From Tissierellia bacterium (GTDB lineage Bacteria; Bacillota; Clostridia; Tissierellales; Peptoniphilaceae): DNA of 64,000 nucleotides. Below are positions 37,630 to 46,322 of this stretch, one piece after another. The stretch covers positions 1-64,000 of the forward strand of contig JAAYNG010000076.1 in the NCBI GenBank assembly GCA_012520935.1. Direction: 5' to 3'. Made by a program: the position numbers and the translations under genes. Position 1 is the first letter of the stretch. Each line of letters begins with the position of its first letter. Under the pieces are notes generated by a model, which had not been told where the DNA came from, ran no database searches, and saw only the letters and a list, made by a program, of their open reading frames with translations.

Positions 37630-38478
37630 ATGAAAATATTAATAATAATCTTATTATTCCTCACTGCATGTAGTAGCGAAAATATTACACCATTAAATGG
37701 AAAATATTCAACTGTAGGGGATGAAATTGGGCCAATGCTCATATTAGAAGAAAATAATAAATTTTCTTTTACTTATATTATAGAAAGAAGCTATCTTCCT
37801 AATGGAAATTTCGAAATTAAAAACGGTGAGCTAATATGCTCTGATAAAACAACGGGTGAAGTAGCAGTATTCAAAATAATCTCCGATAAAAAATTAGAGC
37901 TGGATTTAGATAAGTCTGAACTTATTGAAGGAGCAAAGTTTTTAGATAAGCCAATAGTTGATGGAATGATTCTTGAATTTAAGGGCGAGATTGGAGATAA
38001 AACTAAACATGTTGATAGAAATGTTGAAGATGAAGCATTTATCACAGAGATAATAACAGAACAAGACCTTATGTCCTTAGTTGAGAAAATGTATGGAATA
38101 ATTACTGAAAAAGACCCTGCCCTCATTTCACATACAAATAAGGTCGCCTTTGAATTAATTAATGGGAAAATGAATTATAATATAGACGAAAATAAATCTA
38201 CTTGGGAAGAATTTTTAAAAAAACTCACAGGAAAAGAAGTTTACTTCGGTGGCTATGAAGAAATGTCTAAACTAGGTTTTATAAATGAAAAAGAGCTTTA
38301 CTGGGAAGACGGCTATATTATTACACTTGATGTTGATGATATATCTCAAAATACAATTAACTTCAACTTTACTATTTGGAGGTCTGGAACGGGAGCATAT
38401 TATTTAAACGATTGTAAAGCAATCCTTGAAAATAATGATAAATGGAATATCAAGATAGGTTCTGAGGCAATATCATAA
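37630..38478 (+). CDS. Putative lipoprotein of unknown function
   Basis: 282 aa. It starts MKILIIILLFLTACSSE, a short signal peptide with lipobox LTAC, so Cys14 should be lipidated and the protein held on the outer face of the membrane. Two parts can be seen: residues about 20-110, likely beta-rich (NGKYSTVGDEIGPMLILEEN), and about 130-282, mixed (SLVEKMYGIITEKDPALISH through GTGAYYLNDCKAIL). I do not recognise either. The ATG at 37630 follows GGGAGG; a TTG 15 bases earlier is in the ribosome binding site and is rejected. Probably cotranscribed with the dehydrogenase. Confidence 0.8.
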   Translation: MKILIIILLFLTACSSENITPLNGKYSTVGDEIGPMLILEENNKFSFTYIIERSYLPNGNFEIKNGELICSDKTTGEVAVFKIISDKKLELDLDKSELIEGAKFLDKPIVDGMILEFKGEIGDKTKHVDRNVEDEAFITEIITEQDLMSLVEKMYGIITEKDPALISHTNKVAFELINGKMNYNIDENKSTWEEFLKKLTGKEVYFGGYEEMSKLGFINEKELYWEDGYIITLDVDDISQNTINFNFTIWRSGTGAYYLNDCKAILENNDKWNIKIGSEAIS

Positions 38479-38513
38479 AATCTATATCCAATTAAAGTAA
38501 ATATTACGAAATG

Positions 38514-38537
38514 TTAATATGTTTTTTCATATATTAA
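38514..38537. repeat. AT-rich inverted repeat upstream of peroxiredoxin
   Basis: TTAATATG, a T6 loop, and CATATATTAA (one insertion) form an inverted repeat about 70 bases before the peroxiredoxin ATG. It may be a weak terminator of the lipoprotein gene or an operator. Confidence 0.35.
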
Positions 38538-38607
38538 TGTTTAAGGATGTTAGTATAGGGTAATATATAAATAAGCGATAAAAAAAATGAATTTTAAGGA
38601 GGATTTT

Positions 38608-39294
38608 ATGGAAAATCAAGTACAAGAAAACAAAGTTAACATGCCTTTAATTGGAGAAAGAGCTCCAGAATTTGTAGCGAGCACAACACATGGTGAAATA
38701 AATTTCCCAAAAGATTATGAAGGAAAGTGGATAATATTATTCTCACATCCTGCTGACTTTACGCCAGTTTGTACAACTGAATTTATGACATTTGCAAGTA
38801 TGTTTGATGAGTTTGAAAAACTAAACACTCAATTAATCGGACTTTCAATTGATTCTCTATTTTCACATTTGGCTTGGGTTAATGCTATAAAAGATTACGA
38901 ATGGAATGGATTAAAAAATCTAGAAATTAAATTCCCTGTAATAGACGATATCAGCATGAATGTTGCAAAAAAATATGGTATGCTACATGCTGGTTCTAAT
39001 ACTTCAACAATAAGAGCCGTATTCATCATTGACCCTAAGGGAATAATGAGAGCTATCCTTTACTATCCAGCATCAATGGGAAGAAACTTTGATGAAATTA
39101 AGAGAATGGTTATCGGTCTTCAAAAGAACGATTCTGACGGAGTAGCCCTTCCAGCTAACTGGCAACCAGGAGACGATGTAATACTTCCTGCACCAGGAAC
39201 AACAGATGGCATCAAAGAAAGGGTTAAAGAAGCCAAGGATAATAGCGACTATAACCAAGTTGATTGGTATTTAACATTTAGAAAAGATAAATAA
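38608..39294 (+). CDS. Peroxiredoxin, 1-Cys (Prx6-type)
   Basis: 228 aa thiol peroxidase that reduces H2O2 and organic peroxides. HPADFTPVCTTEF carries the peroxidatic Cys (PxxxTxxC context); RAVFIIDPKGIMRAIL and a long C-terminal extension with DVILPAPGTTDG are typical of the Prx6 group. It is the only cysteine in the protein, so resolution must use an external thiol. AAGGAGG precedes the ATG at 38608; a frame seven codons longer has no ribosome binding site. It is followed by a terminator, so probably monocistronic. Useful to an anaerobe exposed to air. Confidence 0.93.
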   Translation: MENQVQENKVNMPLIGERAPEFVASTTHGEINFPKDYEGKWIILFSHPADFTPVCTTEFMTFASMFDEFEKLNTQLIGLSIDSLFSHLAWVNAIKDYEWNGLKNLEIKFPVIDDISMNVAKKYGMLHAGSNTSTIRAVFIIDPKGIMRAILYYPASMGRNFDEIKRMVIGLQKNDSDGVALPANWQPGDDVILPAPGTTDGIKERVKEAKDNSDYNQVDWYLTFRKDK

Positions 39295-39301
39295 ATTTTT
39301 C

Positions 39302-39329
39302 GAGGTGGAGAAATTCACCTCTTTTTTAT
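39302..39329 (+). terminator. Terminator of the peroxiredoxin gene
   Basis: GAGGTG and CACCTC form a stem with an 8-base loop followed by T6. Confidence 0.85.
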
Positions 39330-39356
39330 TGCCTTTACCTCTAAATATTATATAAT
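39329..39356 (+). promoter_or_regulatory. Sigma-A promoter for tmcAL
   Basis: TTGCCT, 16-base spacer, perfect TATAAT (39351-39356), 16 bases before the tmcAL ATG and directly after the peroxiredoxin terminator. Confidence 0.7.
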
Positions 39357-39372
39357 ATATTCAGGTGATAAA

Positions 39373-40563
39373 ATGAAAATTACAGGAATTATTGCTGAAT
39401 ATAATCCATTTCACAATGGACACAAATACATGATAGATAAATTTAAAGAAAATGGCACTGGTATAGTTGTCATTATAAGTTCTTCATTTGTCCAAAGGGG
39501 TGAACCTGCTATTATCGACAAATGGCTTAGAGCGAGGTCTGCCATTGAAGCTGGAGTTGACCTCGTAATAGAACTCCCATACTATTACTCGGTTGCCCCT
39601 GCAGAAATTTTTGCAGACGGGGCAGTTAAGTTTTTAGATTATATGGGAGTGGATTTTTTATGCTTTGGTTCAGAGGGTGGGAATATTTCCATCCTAAAAA
39701 AACTTGGGGAAATATCGTCAAAAATTGAAAGAAATGATAGTGAAATTTTAAGTCTACTTAAAAATGGCCTTTCTTTTTCGGAAGCAAGAATTGAAGTGAT
39801 AAAAAATAGAGCTTCAGATAATATAGATAAAAAAACACTAGATAATACTTTCGCTGGTTCTAATAATATTTTAGCTATAGAATATATTTCTTCACTTGAA
39901 AAATTAAATTCTAAAATCAAACCTGTAGCAATTAATAGAATTGGCGATGATTATTCCGAATCAGAAATTAAAACAATAAACCCATCTGCAACAGCAATAA
40001 GAAATATGCTTTTAAATGGTAAATTGAAAGAAACCAAGCCGTATCTCCCTATTGAAAGCTATACTTCTTTGCTTGAACATATAGAAATTAATTTAAAATT
40101 CAATTCTTTAAACAGATATGAAGAGTTAATTTTCTACCTGCTAGATAACCTAACAATAAAAGAATTAAATTCTATAAACTTCTCAAACTCAGATGTTATT
40201 AATCGGCTTCTGAAATTTAGAAAAGATTCATCAAATCTTGAAGAATTACTAAACTTGTCTAGGGCAAAGTCTATTTCAGAATCTGAAATTAAAAGATATT
40301 TGTGTAATTTATTAAATAATCTTACCTGGGATAAATTTGAAAAATTAAATAAAGAACAGCCTTCAATAAGGGTTCTCGCCATGAATGAAAATGGAATAAA
40401 AATATTAAAATCTATTAAAGAAAAAAATATCGTTACAAAATTTAAAGATTTTGAAAGCCTGCCCCAACTAATATATGAATCTGTTGCTACAAATAATTAT
40501 TTTTTAACTTTGAATAAAAAAAGAGACTTAGATTATTATTATAGCCCAATTATCATCAACTAA
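39373..40563 (+). CDS. tmcAL: tRNA(Met) cytidine acetate ligase (TmcAL, YlbM)
   Basis: 396 aa, typical. The nucleotidyltransferase fold opens with GIIAEYNPFHNGHKYMIDK (HxGH motif); SSSFVQRGEPAIIDKWLRA, LVIELPYYYSVAPAEIFADG and FAGSNNILAIEY are family blocks. In Bacillus, TmcAL uses ATP and acetate to make N4-acetylcytidine at the wobble base of elongator tRNA-Met. The ribosome binding site is short (AGGTGAT). It stands alone and converges on the coaD operon. Poorly conserved Asn/Lys-rich C-terminal half. Confidence 0.93.
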   Translation: MKITGIIAEYNPFHNGHKYMIDKFKENGTGIVVIISSSFVQRGEPAIIDKWLRARSAIEAGVDLVIELPYYYSVAPAEIFADGAVKFLDYMGVDFLCFGSEGGNISILKKLGEISSKIERNDSEILSLLKNGLSFSEARIEVIKNRASDNIDKKTLDNTFAGSNNILAIEYISSLEKLNSKIKPVAINRIGDDYSESEIKTINPSATAIRNMLLNGKLKETKPYLPIESYTSLLEHIEINLKFNSLNRYEELIFYLLDNLTIKELNSINFSNSDVINRLLKFRKDSSNLEELLNLSRAKSISESEIKRYLCNLLNNLTWDKFEKLNKEQPSIRVLAMNENGIKILKSIKEKNIVTKFKDFESLPQLIYESVATNNYFLTLNKKRDLDYYYSPIIIN

Positions 40564-40583
40564 ACTTTTATTGTCTATACTAA

Positions 40584-40610
40584 AACAAGGGCGACATAAT
40601 CGCCCCCTGT
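40584..40610. terminator. Terminator between tmcAL and the coiled-coil gene
   Basis: GGGCGA and TCGCCC form a GC-rich stem with a 5-base loop, extended by ACA/TGT outside a bulge. On the minus strand TTGTTTT follows. It probably works for both converging units. Confidence 0.65.
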
Positions 40611-40635
40611 CCTATTTATTATTTAATTAAGTAAC

Positions 40636-41091
40636 TTATTTTTGAATTTTTTCAGCTATCTTTTTTAAGTCCATCCTATTTTTTTCAACTAGGTTTCCAA
40701 CACTGGCAAATTTCTCTCCAAAGGCTAAAAAGATATTATCAGCGTATTCATATGCACCTAACATAATTTCAGCAGCCCTATCTTGTGCAGTTTCAATTAT
40801 CTCGGTTGCTTTAGCCTGTGCTTCTCTAGTAATCAAATCTTCTTTCACTAGGTCCTCTGCCTTAAATTCAGCCTCTTTCATTAAGCCCTCAGCATCCTTC
40901 CTAGCCTCTTGAAGAATTCTTTGCTTTTCATCCTTTATCCATTGAGCCTGTTTAATCTCGTCTGGCAGTTTCAATCTAATCTCTGTAATGATTTCTAGTA
41001 GTTCACTCTTGTTAATAAAGACACTCTTACCCATACCCCTAGCATCTTCAATAACATCTTCTAATTCATCTATTAGTCTCATGACTTCCAT
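40636..41091 (-). CDS. Coiled-coil protein (ATP synthase B/H-subunit-like, DivIVA-like)
   Basis: 151 aa, strongly helical and charged. After MEVMRLIDELEDVIEDARGM and a short FINKSELLEIITEIRLKLPD motif comes a long Ala/Glu/Lys coiled coil (about 50-125). Such proteins next to coaD in Clostridia are named ATPase or vacuolar-ATPase subunit H family by similarity of coiled coils only. No membrane helix or ATPase is present, so a V-ATPase role is unlikely; the N-terminal part recalls DivIVA-type scaffolds. GGGAGG precedes the ATG at 41091. Last gene of its operon, 4 bases after coaD. Confidence 0.75.
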   Translation of the reverse strand: MEVMRLIDELEDVIEDARGMGKSVFINKSELLEIITEIRLKLPDEIKQAQWIKDEKQRILQEARKDAEGLMKEAEFKAEDLVKEDLITREAQAKATEIIETAQDRAAEIMLGAYEYADNIFLAFGEKFASVGNLVEKNRMDLKKIAEKIQK

Positions 41092-41095
41092 ACGA

Positions 41096-41572
41096 TTACC
41101 TCCCAAACTTTTTATCTAAAGCTAATTTTACATTACTTGGTACAAACTTAGAGACATCTCCACCAAATGAAGCAACCTCTTTCACAACGCTAGAGCTTAA
41201 AAAAGTAAAATCTCCATCAGCACATAAAAATATAGTATCAACATCTTTCTCTAAGGCATTATTCATTAAGGCCATCTGCATCTCGTATTCAAAGTCTGAA
41301 ACAGCCCTCAAGCCTCTTACAATAACTCCTGCATTAATTTCTTTTGCATAGTCTACAAGCAAACCTTGAAAACTTTCAATCCTTATATTATAAATATGCC
41401 CTATTGCTCCCTTTAAAAACTCCATCCTCTCCTCTAATGTGAATAAAGACTTTTTATTTTGGTTGATTAAAATTGAAACTACTAATGTATCAAATAACTT
41501 TGATGCCCTTTCCATAACATTTATGTGACCATTTGTTATAGGGTCGAAGCTACCCGGATATAGTGCTATCAT
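41096..41572 (-). CDS. coaD: Pantetheine-phosphate adenylyltransferase
   Basis: 158 aa, standard. It makes dephospho-CoA from ATP and 4'-phosphopantetheine, a step of CoA synthesis. LYPGSFDPITNGHINVMERA carries the TxGH-type nucleotidyltransferase motif (NGHI); VRGLRAVSDFEYEMQMALMN and LSSSVVKEVASFGGDVSKFVP are family blocks. It overlaps the end of rsmD by 23 bases, a conserved rsmD-coaD pair. Confidence 0.98.
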   Translation of the reverse strand: MIALYPGSFDPITNGHINVMERASKLFDTLVVSILINQNKKSLFTLEERMEFLKGAIGHIYNIRIESFQGLLVDYAKEINAGVIVRGLRAVSDFEYEMQMALMNNALEKDVDTIFLCADGDFTFLSSSVVKEVASFGGDVSKFVPSNVKLALDKKFGR

Positions 41573-42134
41573 CTTGAACCCCCACTTTATAAAATATAAT
41601 TGACCTTCTTTTCTTATAGTCCCTTCTATCTGCTATATATATGTTTTCATAATCGCCCAAGTCATCGAAATTAGTATCACTCTCTACTATTATTAGCGAA
41701 TCCTCGTTTAAAATGCTCATATCATCAAGCTCTTTTAAAGTGTTCCTTAGTAAATCAAAATCAGCATAGGGTGGGTCTAAATAAAAATAATCAATTTTTA
41801 TCTTGTTTTTCTTAAAATACCTTATCGTTTGACTTATATCTTGGTTTCTTACATCTGCTTGGTCTAAAAATTTTGTATGTTGAAGATTTTCCTTTATTAA
41901 GGACGTCCCCTCTCTTGAAAGTTCTATAAAATATGCAAATCCAGCCCCTCTACTAAGGAACTCAATTCCTATTGCACCAGTGCCAGCAAAACAATCCAAA
42001 ACTACTGACTCCCTTTTAAGTGGGGAAATAATATTAAATATTCTTTCCTTTGTCATATCATCTGTAGGTCTTATGTCCCTTCCTCTAGGCGACTTCAAAC
42101 GAAATCCTCGCCTATCCCCTGAGATTACCCTCAT
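41550..42134 (-). CDS. rsmD: 16S rRNA (guanine(966)-N(2))-methyltransferase RsmD
   Basis: 194 aa Rossmann-fold SAM methyltransferase. MRVISGDRRGFRLKSPRGRDIRPTDD-type opening, LDCFAGTGAIGIEFLSRGA (SAM motif I) and DYFYLDPPYADFDLL (DPPY catalytic motif). It methylates G966 of 16S rRNA in E. coli. It lies 9 bases after recG with GAGGTGATATA before its ATG, and overlaps coaD. Confidence 0.96.
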   Translation of the reverse strand: MRVISGDRRGFRLKSPRGRDIRPTDDMTKERIFNIISPLKRESVVLDCFAGTGAIGIEFLSRGAGFAYFIELSREGTSLIKENLQHTKFLDQADVRNQDISQTIRYFKKNKIKIDYFYLDPPYADFDLLRNTLKELDDMSILNEDSLIIVESDTNFDDLGDYENIYIADRRDYKKRRSIIFYKVGVQDDSTISG

Positions 42135-42143
42135 TATATCACC

Positions 42144-44225
42144 TCAATTAAAAGAAATATTATCTTTTTCGAGTTTTTTCAAAAATTTTCTTACTTCCTT
42201 TTTTAATCTAGAATTTTCTTGTAAATTTAGTTTAGGGTCCTCTTCAAAAATTTCAAGGCATATCTTCTCAACTTCTTTAACTAAGGCCATATCTTCAAAT
42301 AAATTTACAAATCGTAGATCTGGTATCCCATGCTGCCTTGTACCAAAAACATCTCCCATGCCCCTTAACTCAAAATCTTTTTCAGAAATTTTGAAACCAT
42401 CATTGGTAGACTCAAGAATTTTCATCCTTTGATAAGAGATTTCAGACCTATTATCATTTATCAATATGCAAAATGACTCATAATTTCCTCTTCCAACCCG
42501 CCCTCTAAGCTGGTGTAGTTGTGAAAGTCCAAACCTATCTGCATCATAAATTGACATTATATTTGCATTTGGAACATTTACACCAACTTCTATTACTGTA
42601 GTTGAAACTAAAACATCAATCTTTCCATTATAAAAATCCCTAAGCACTTCATCCTTTTCTAGTGCAGTCATCTTTCCATGCAAAAGGGCTAAACTATAAT
42701 CTTTTAATTCGTCTGCCCTTAACTCTTCATAGATAGCTTCAGCAGACCTTAACTTAAAGTCTTCATTTTCTTCTATCATTGGACAGACAATATATACCTG
42801 CCTACCCTCGTCTATATTCTTTCTTATAAACCCATACATTCTTTCAAGAATGGTAGAATTTATCATAAAAGTCTTAATTGGAACTCTACCGGGAGGCAGT
42901 TCATCAATTATTGAAATATCCAAGTCGCCATAAATAATCAAAGCTAATGTTCTTGGGATGGGAGTAGCACTCATTACCAGAACATCTGGATTCATCCCCT
43001 TCATTTCAAGCTTAGACCTTTGAGAAACTCCAAAACGGTGTTGTTCATCTGTCACTATTAAGGCTATACTTTTGAAAAAGACATCCTCTTCAATCAAAGC
43101 ATGGGTCCCAATAACTATATCTATCTCACCACTGACCAGAGAGTCTTTCAAAATATCTTTTTCAGACTTCTTCATAGCACCAGTTAAAAGTGCAATTTTC
43201 ACTTCATTATCTATCTTTAAAAGCTTCAATAATTCATTCAATGAATCAAAATGTTGACTGGCTAAAACCCCAGTTGGCGCTATTAGGGCAGATTGAAATC
43301 CTGCCAGGCTAGCCTTAATCATAGAAATAAAGGCAATAATTGTTTTTCCTGAACCAACATCGCCTTGAACTAGTCGGTTCATCTTCTTCTCAGACTCCAT
43401 ATCTGAAAAGACTTCCTCAATTACTTTATTCTGTGCCCCGGTTAGCTTGAAAGGCAGTTTTTCTATAAGTGAACCCGTTCTGCCGTCATCATTTATTTTA
43501 GTTCCTATCGCTTCATTGTTTGCCCTTTTATAAACAAGTAAAGCTGATTGTAGGACAAGTAATTCTTCAAACTTAAACCTATATATTGCCTCCTCCAAAT
43601 CTTCGTTGGACTTTGGATGGTGAAGTGCAGATATTGCATCTTTTTTAGACTTAAGTAAATACTTTTCAATCAAATATGAAGGAATTGTTTCATCTATATC
43701 TTTTAAATTCCTGTCAAGAGCATTTTTTACAAGCTTAGTAAGAACATTATTGCTTATACCTTTAGTTAACCTATATATAGGGCTAATCTTTCCAATAGTT
43801 CTTGTTGCCCCTTCTTTTTCTACAATAGGAGAAGATATTTGTAATTCCCTACCTATTTTTTTAAACTTCCCAGAGACATTAAGCCTTTCTCCCGGCTTGT
43901 ATTTTCCAACCAAATAGTCTTGATTAAACCAAACCAAATAAAGAATCATATCACCAAGTATAACCCTCTGCTTTATTATACTTAAGCCCCTTCTCGGTCT
44001 AGAGACAACGGCCTGATCTAAAACTTCAACCTTAATAGAAATCCTCTCATCTAACATACCAGTTAAATCATGAGAAAACTTTCTTAGGTCCTGATAGTCT
44101 CTTGGAAAAAAATAAATTAAATCTTCAACCGTTTCAATATCAAGTTTTTTTAAAAGTTTTGCCCTATTTGGACCAATACCTTTAACGTACTGGACATCAT
44201 CAGATATTGAATGGAAATCACTCAA
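42144..44225 (-). CDS. recG: ATP-dependent DNA helicase RecG
   Basis: 693 aa, typical. An N-terminal wedge/OB domain with VQYVKGIGPNRAKLLKKLDI is followed by a superfamily 2 helicase core: LVQGDVGSGKTIIAFISM (Walker A, about residue 283), IVTDEQHRFGVSQRSKL (DEQH box), VMSATPIPRTLALIIYGDLD and LHQLRGRVGRG (motif VI). It remodels stalled forks and Holliday junctions. Its ATG overlaps the end of fakA by 8 bases. No mismatch between length and family. Confidence 0.98.
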   Translation of the reverse strand: MSDFHSISDDVQYVKGIGPNRAKLLKKLDIETVEDLIYFFPRDYQDLRKFSHDLTGMLDERISIKVEVLDQAVVSRPRRGLSIIKQRVILGDMILYLVWFNQDYLVGKYKPGERLNVSGKFKKIGRELQISSPIVEKEGATRTIGKISPIYRLTKGISNNVLTKLVKNALDRNLKDIDETIPSYLIEKYLLKSKKDAISALHHPKSNEDLEEAIYRFKFEELLVLQSALLVYKRANNEAIGTKINDDGRTGSLIEKLPFKLTGAQNKVIEEVFSDMESEKKMNRLVQGDVGSGKTIIAFISMIKASLAGFQSALIAPTGVLASQHFDSLNELLKLLKIDNEVKIALLTGAMKKSEKDILKDSLVSGEIDIVIGTHALIEEDVFFKSIALIVTDEQHRFGVSQRSKLEMKGMNPDVLVMSATPIPRTLALIIYGDLDISIIDELPPGRVPIKTFMINSTILERMYGFIRKNIDEGRQVYIVCPMIEENEDFKLRSAEAIYEELRADELKDYSLALLHGKMTALEKDEVLRDFYNGKIDVLVSTTVIEVGVNVPNANIMSIYDADRFGLSQLHQLRGRVGRGNYESFCILINDNRSEISYQRMKILESTNDGFKISEKDFELRGMGDVFGTRQHGIPDLRFVNLFEDMALVKEVEKICLEIFEEDPKLNLQENSRLKKEVRKFLKKLEKDNISFN

Positions 44226-45837
44226 CTGAAATCAGATAATAGTATATCGGTTGTCCCCCATATATTAATTCAATGTCCATTCCTTCAAAACTTGACTCTA
44301 AATCTTCTCTCAAGGCTTCAGCATCCTCTTCTTTAATGTCTTCTCCATACAAAACAGTAATTAAAGAAGAGTCTTCATCTATCATTTTATTAATCAAATC
44401 CTTTGTAACTGATGAAATATCTTCACCAGAGCCTACAATATCTCCCTGACTGATAGCCATAATGGAATTTTCTTTTATTTCTTTCCCGTTTAAACTCACA
44501 TCTCTTACAGCATAAGTTACCTGACCAGTTTTGACATGGTTAATAGCCTCATTCATGGCTTCTATATTTTCTTCAGGACTTGCATCATATTCAAAGTTCA
44601 AAATTGCAGAAATACCTTGTGGAATAGACTTAGTTTCAATCACATATACATTTTTTTCTGACAACTCTCTAGCCTGATTTGCAGACAAAATAATATTTTT
44701 ATTGTTAGGTAATATAATAATATTATCAGCATTTAGACTTCCTATAGCATTAAGGAAGTCTTCTGTGCTTGGATTCATAGTTTGACCACCCTCAATAATA
44801 TAATCTACACCTAAGTCTTTAAATAAGGTCTTAATCCCATCACCTGCAGACACACTTATTAGAGAATATGGTTTCTTCTCACCATTAGTACCATTTCTCA
44901 TTTCTTCAAGTTCGTCCTTTAGAAGTCTTTCATTATGTTGATATCTCATATTATCAATTTTGATATCAGTTAAAGAACCAATTTTTAAAGCTTGACTTAT
45001 TACAAGGCCTGGGTCGTTTGTATGGACATGGACCTTAATAATCTCATCTGAACCAACAACAACTATACTATCTCCTTGTTTTTCAAGGAAACTTTTAAAC
45101 TTGTTTACATTTTCTTCGCCTGCATTAATCATAAATTCTGTACAATAACCGAATTTAATATCTCCATCCTCTACTACTTCTCTCTTAATAACAGGTTCAG
45201 CATCTATTTCTATATTCGAAATATCTTCACCTTTAAGACCCTTTACAGCACCTTCCAATATTGTTATCAATCCAGCACCACCAGCATCAACAACGCCTGC
45301 TTCCTTTAAAACCGGTAGCATATCTGGAGTCTTATTAAGAACATTCCTGCCCTCTTCCAAAACTTTTTCAACAAAAGAAAGAATGTCTGTTTCGCCTGTT
45401 TGATGTCTCATAGCAAAATCTCCCATCCCTCGAATGACTGTAAGAATTGTACCCTCCGTAGGCTTCATAACAGCCTTATATGCTGTATCTGCAGCATTTC
45501 TAAATGCCTTAGCCAGCATTTTTATTTCAATACTATCCTCATTTTTTAAAGTTTCAGCAAAACCTCTAAATATTTGAGAAAGTATTACCCCCGAATTTCC
45601 CCTTGCCCCCATCAAAGAGCCTTGACTCATCTTCATTAGAATCTTTCCACAAGATTCTTCTTCTGAACTTAGTGCATTTTTAACAGCAGACTTAACAGTC
45701 AAGCTCATATTTGTACCAGTATCTCCATCTGGAACTGGAAAAACATTTAGAGTATTCAACTTCTCTTTATTTTTTTCTAAATTGGCAAGTGCTCCTTTCA
45801 AAGCATCTCTAAGAATTATATGATCAAATGTTTCCAA
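44218..45837 (-). CDS. fakA: DAK2 domain protein / fatty acid kinase FakA (YloV)
   Basis: 539 aa. The N-terminal DhaL ATP-binding domain (LNVFPVPDGDTGTNMSLTVK, with the Mg-binding Asps, and GSLMGARGNSGVILSQIFRG) is followed by a middle and a DegV-like C-terminal part. In Staphylococcus, FakA phosphorylates fatty acids carried by FakB for phospholipid synthesis; no fakB is in the window. The TTG start is 5 bases after GGAGG. The order yloU-fakA is conserved in Firmicutes. Confidence 0.92.
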   Translation of the reverse strand: METFDHIILRDALKGALANLEKNKEKLNTLNVFPVPDGDTGTNMSLTVKSAVKNALSSEEESCGKILMKMSQGSLMGARGNSGVILSQIFRGFAETLKNEDSIEIKMLAKAFRNAADTAYKAVMKPTEGTILTVIRGMGDFAMRHQTGETDILSFVEKVLEEGRNVLNKTPDMLPVLKEAGVVDAGGAGLITILEGAVKGLKGEDISNIEIDAEPVIKREVVEDGDIKFGYCTEFMINAGEENVNKFKSFLEKQGDSIVVVGSDEIIKVHVHTNDPGLVISQALKIGSLTDIKIDNMRYQHNERLLKDELEEMRNGTNGEKKPYSLISVSAGDGIKTLFKDLGVDYIIEGGQTMNPSTEDFLNAIGSLNADNIIILPNNKNIILSANQARELSEKNVYVIETKSIPQGISAILNFEYDASPEENIEAMNEAINHVKTGQVTYAVRDVSLNGKEIKENSIMAISQGDIVGSGEDISSVTKDLINKMIDEDSSLITVLYGEDIKEEDAEALREDLESSFEGMDIELIYGGQPIYYYLISVE

Positions 45838-45849
45838 GATAACCTCCTA

Positions 45850-46203
45850 CTATTTCTCGACTCTAATCCCTTGTACGAGAACATTTACCTTATCTACCTT
45901 TAGTCCAGTTAAATTCTCAACAGAAAACTTAACCTTATCCATGATGTTACTTGCAACTACGGAAATTTTTACACCGAATTCCAATATTACATGAAGGTCT
46001 ATTGTTAAGTTATCATTATCAGAGTTTACATTAACTCCCTTAGACATATAGTCCCATTTTAAAAGTTCAAATAGGCCATCCTTAGCATTTTTAGATGCCA
46101 TTCCAACTATTCCATAACTTTCCATAGCTGATAGGCCTGCAATTGTGGAGATTACATTGTTATCTATTACGATTTTACCTAAATCATTTTCTATTTTTAT
46201 CAT
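45850..46203 (-). CDS. Asp23/Gls24 family envelope stress response protein (YloU)
   Basis: 117 aa small protein of the Asp23/DUF322 family. Blocks: GKIVIDNNVISTIAGLSAMESYGIVG near the start, NLTIDLHVILEFGVKISVVA and VNVLVQGIRVEK at the end. Related proteins sit at the membrane and respond to envelope stress; the YloU subgroup pairs with FakA. GAGGGGGA precedes the ATG, and it is first in the operon behind a clear promoter. Confidence 0.93.
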   Translation of the reverse strand: MIKIENDLGKIVIDNNVISTIAGLSAMESYGIVGMASKNAKDGLFELLKWDYMSKGVNVNSDNDNLTIDLHVILEFGVKISVVASNIMDKVKFSVENLTGLKVDKVNVLVQGIRVEK

Positions 46204-46248
46204 ATCGATCCCCCTCGTCTATCTAAATCAATATTCACACCTTTATAT

Positions 46249-46277
46249 ATTTTACATTAAGTGACAATAGAATTCAA
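46249..46277 (-). promoter_or_regulatory. Sigma-A promoter for the yloU-fakA-recG operon
   Basis: TTGAAT (46272-46277), 17-base spacer and TAAAAT (46249-46254) on the minus strand, 45 bases before the yloU ATG. Confidence 0.7.
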
Positions 46278-46322
46278 CTAATATTTAAAAACGGTCAAAC
46301 ACATGAGACAGGCTCAACTTTC

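Noticed and set aside
40636-41091. V-type ATPase subunit
   Set aside because: Only coiled-coil similarity; no ATPase genes nearby and no membrane segment.
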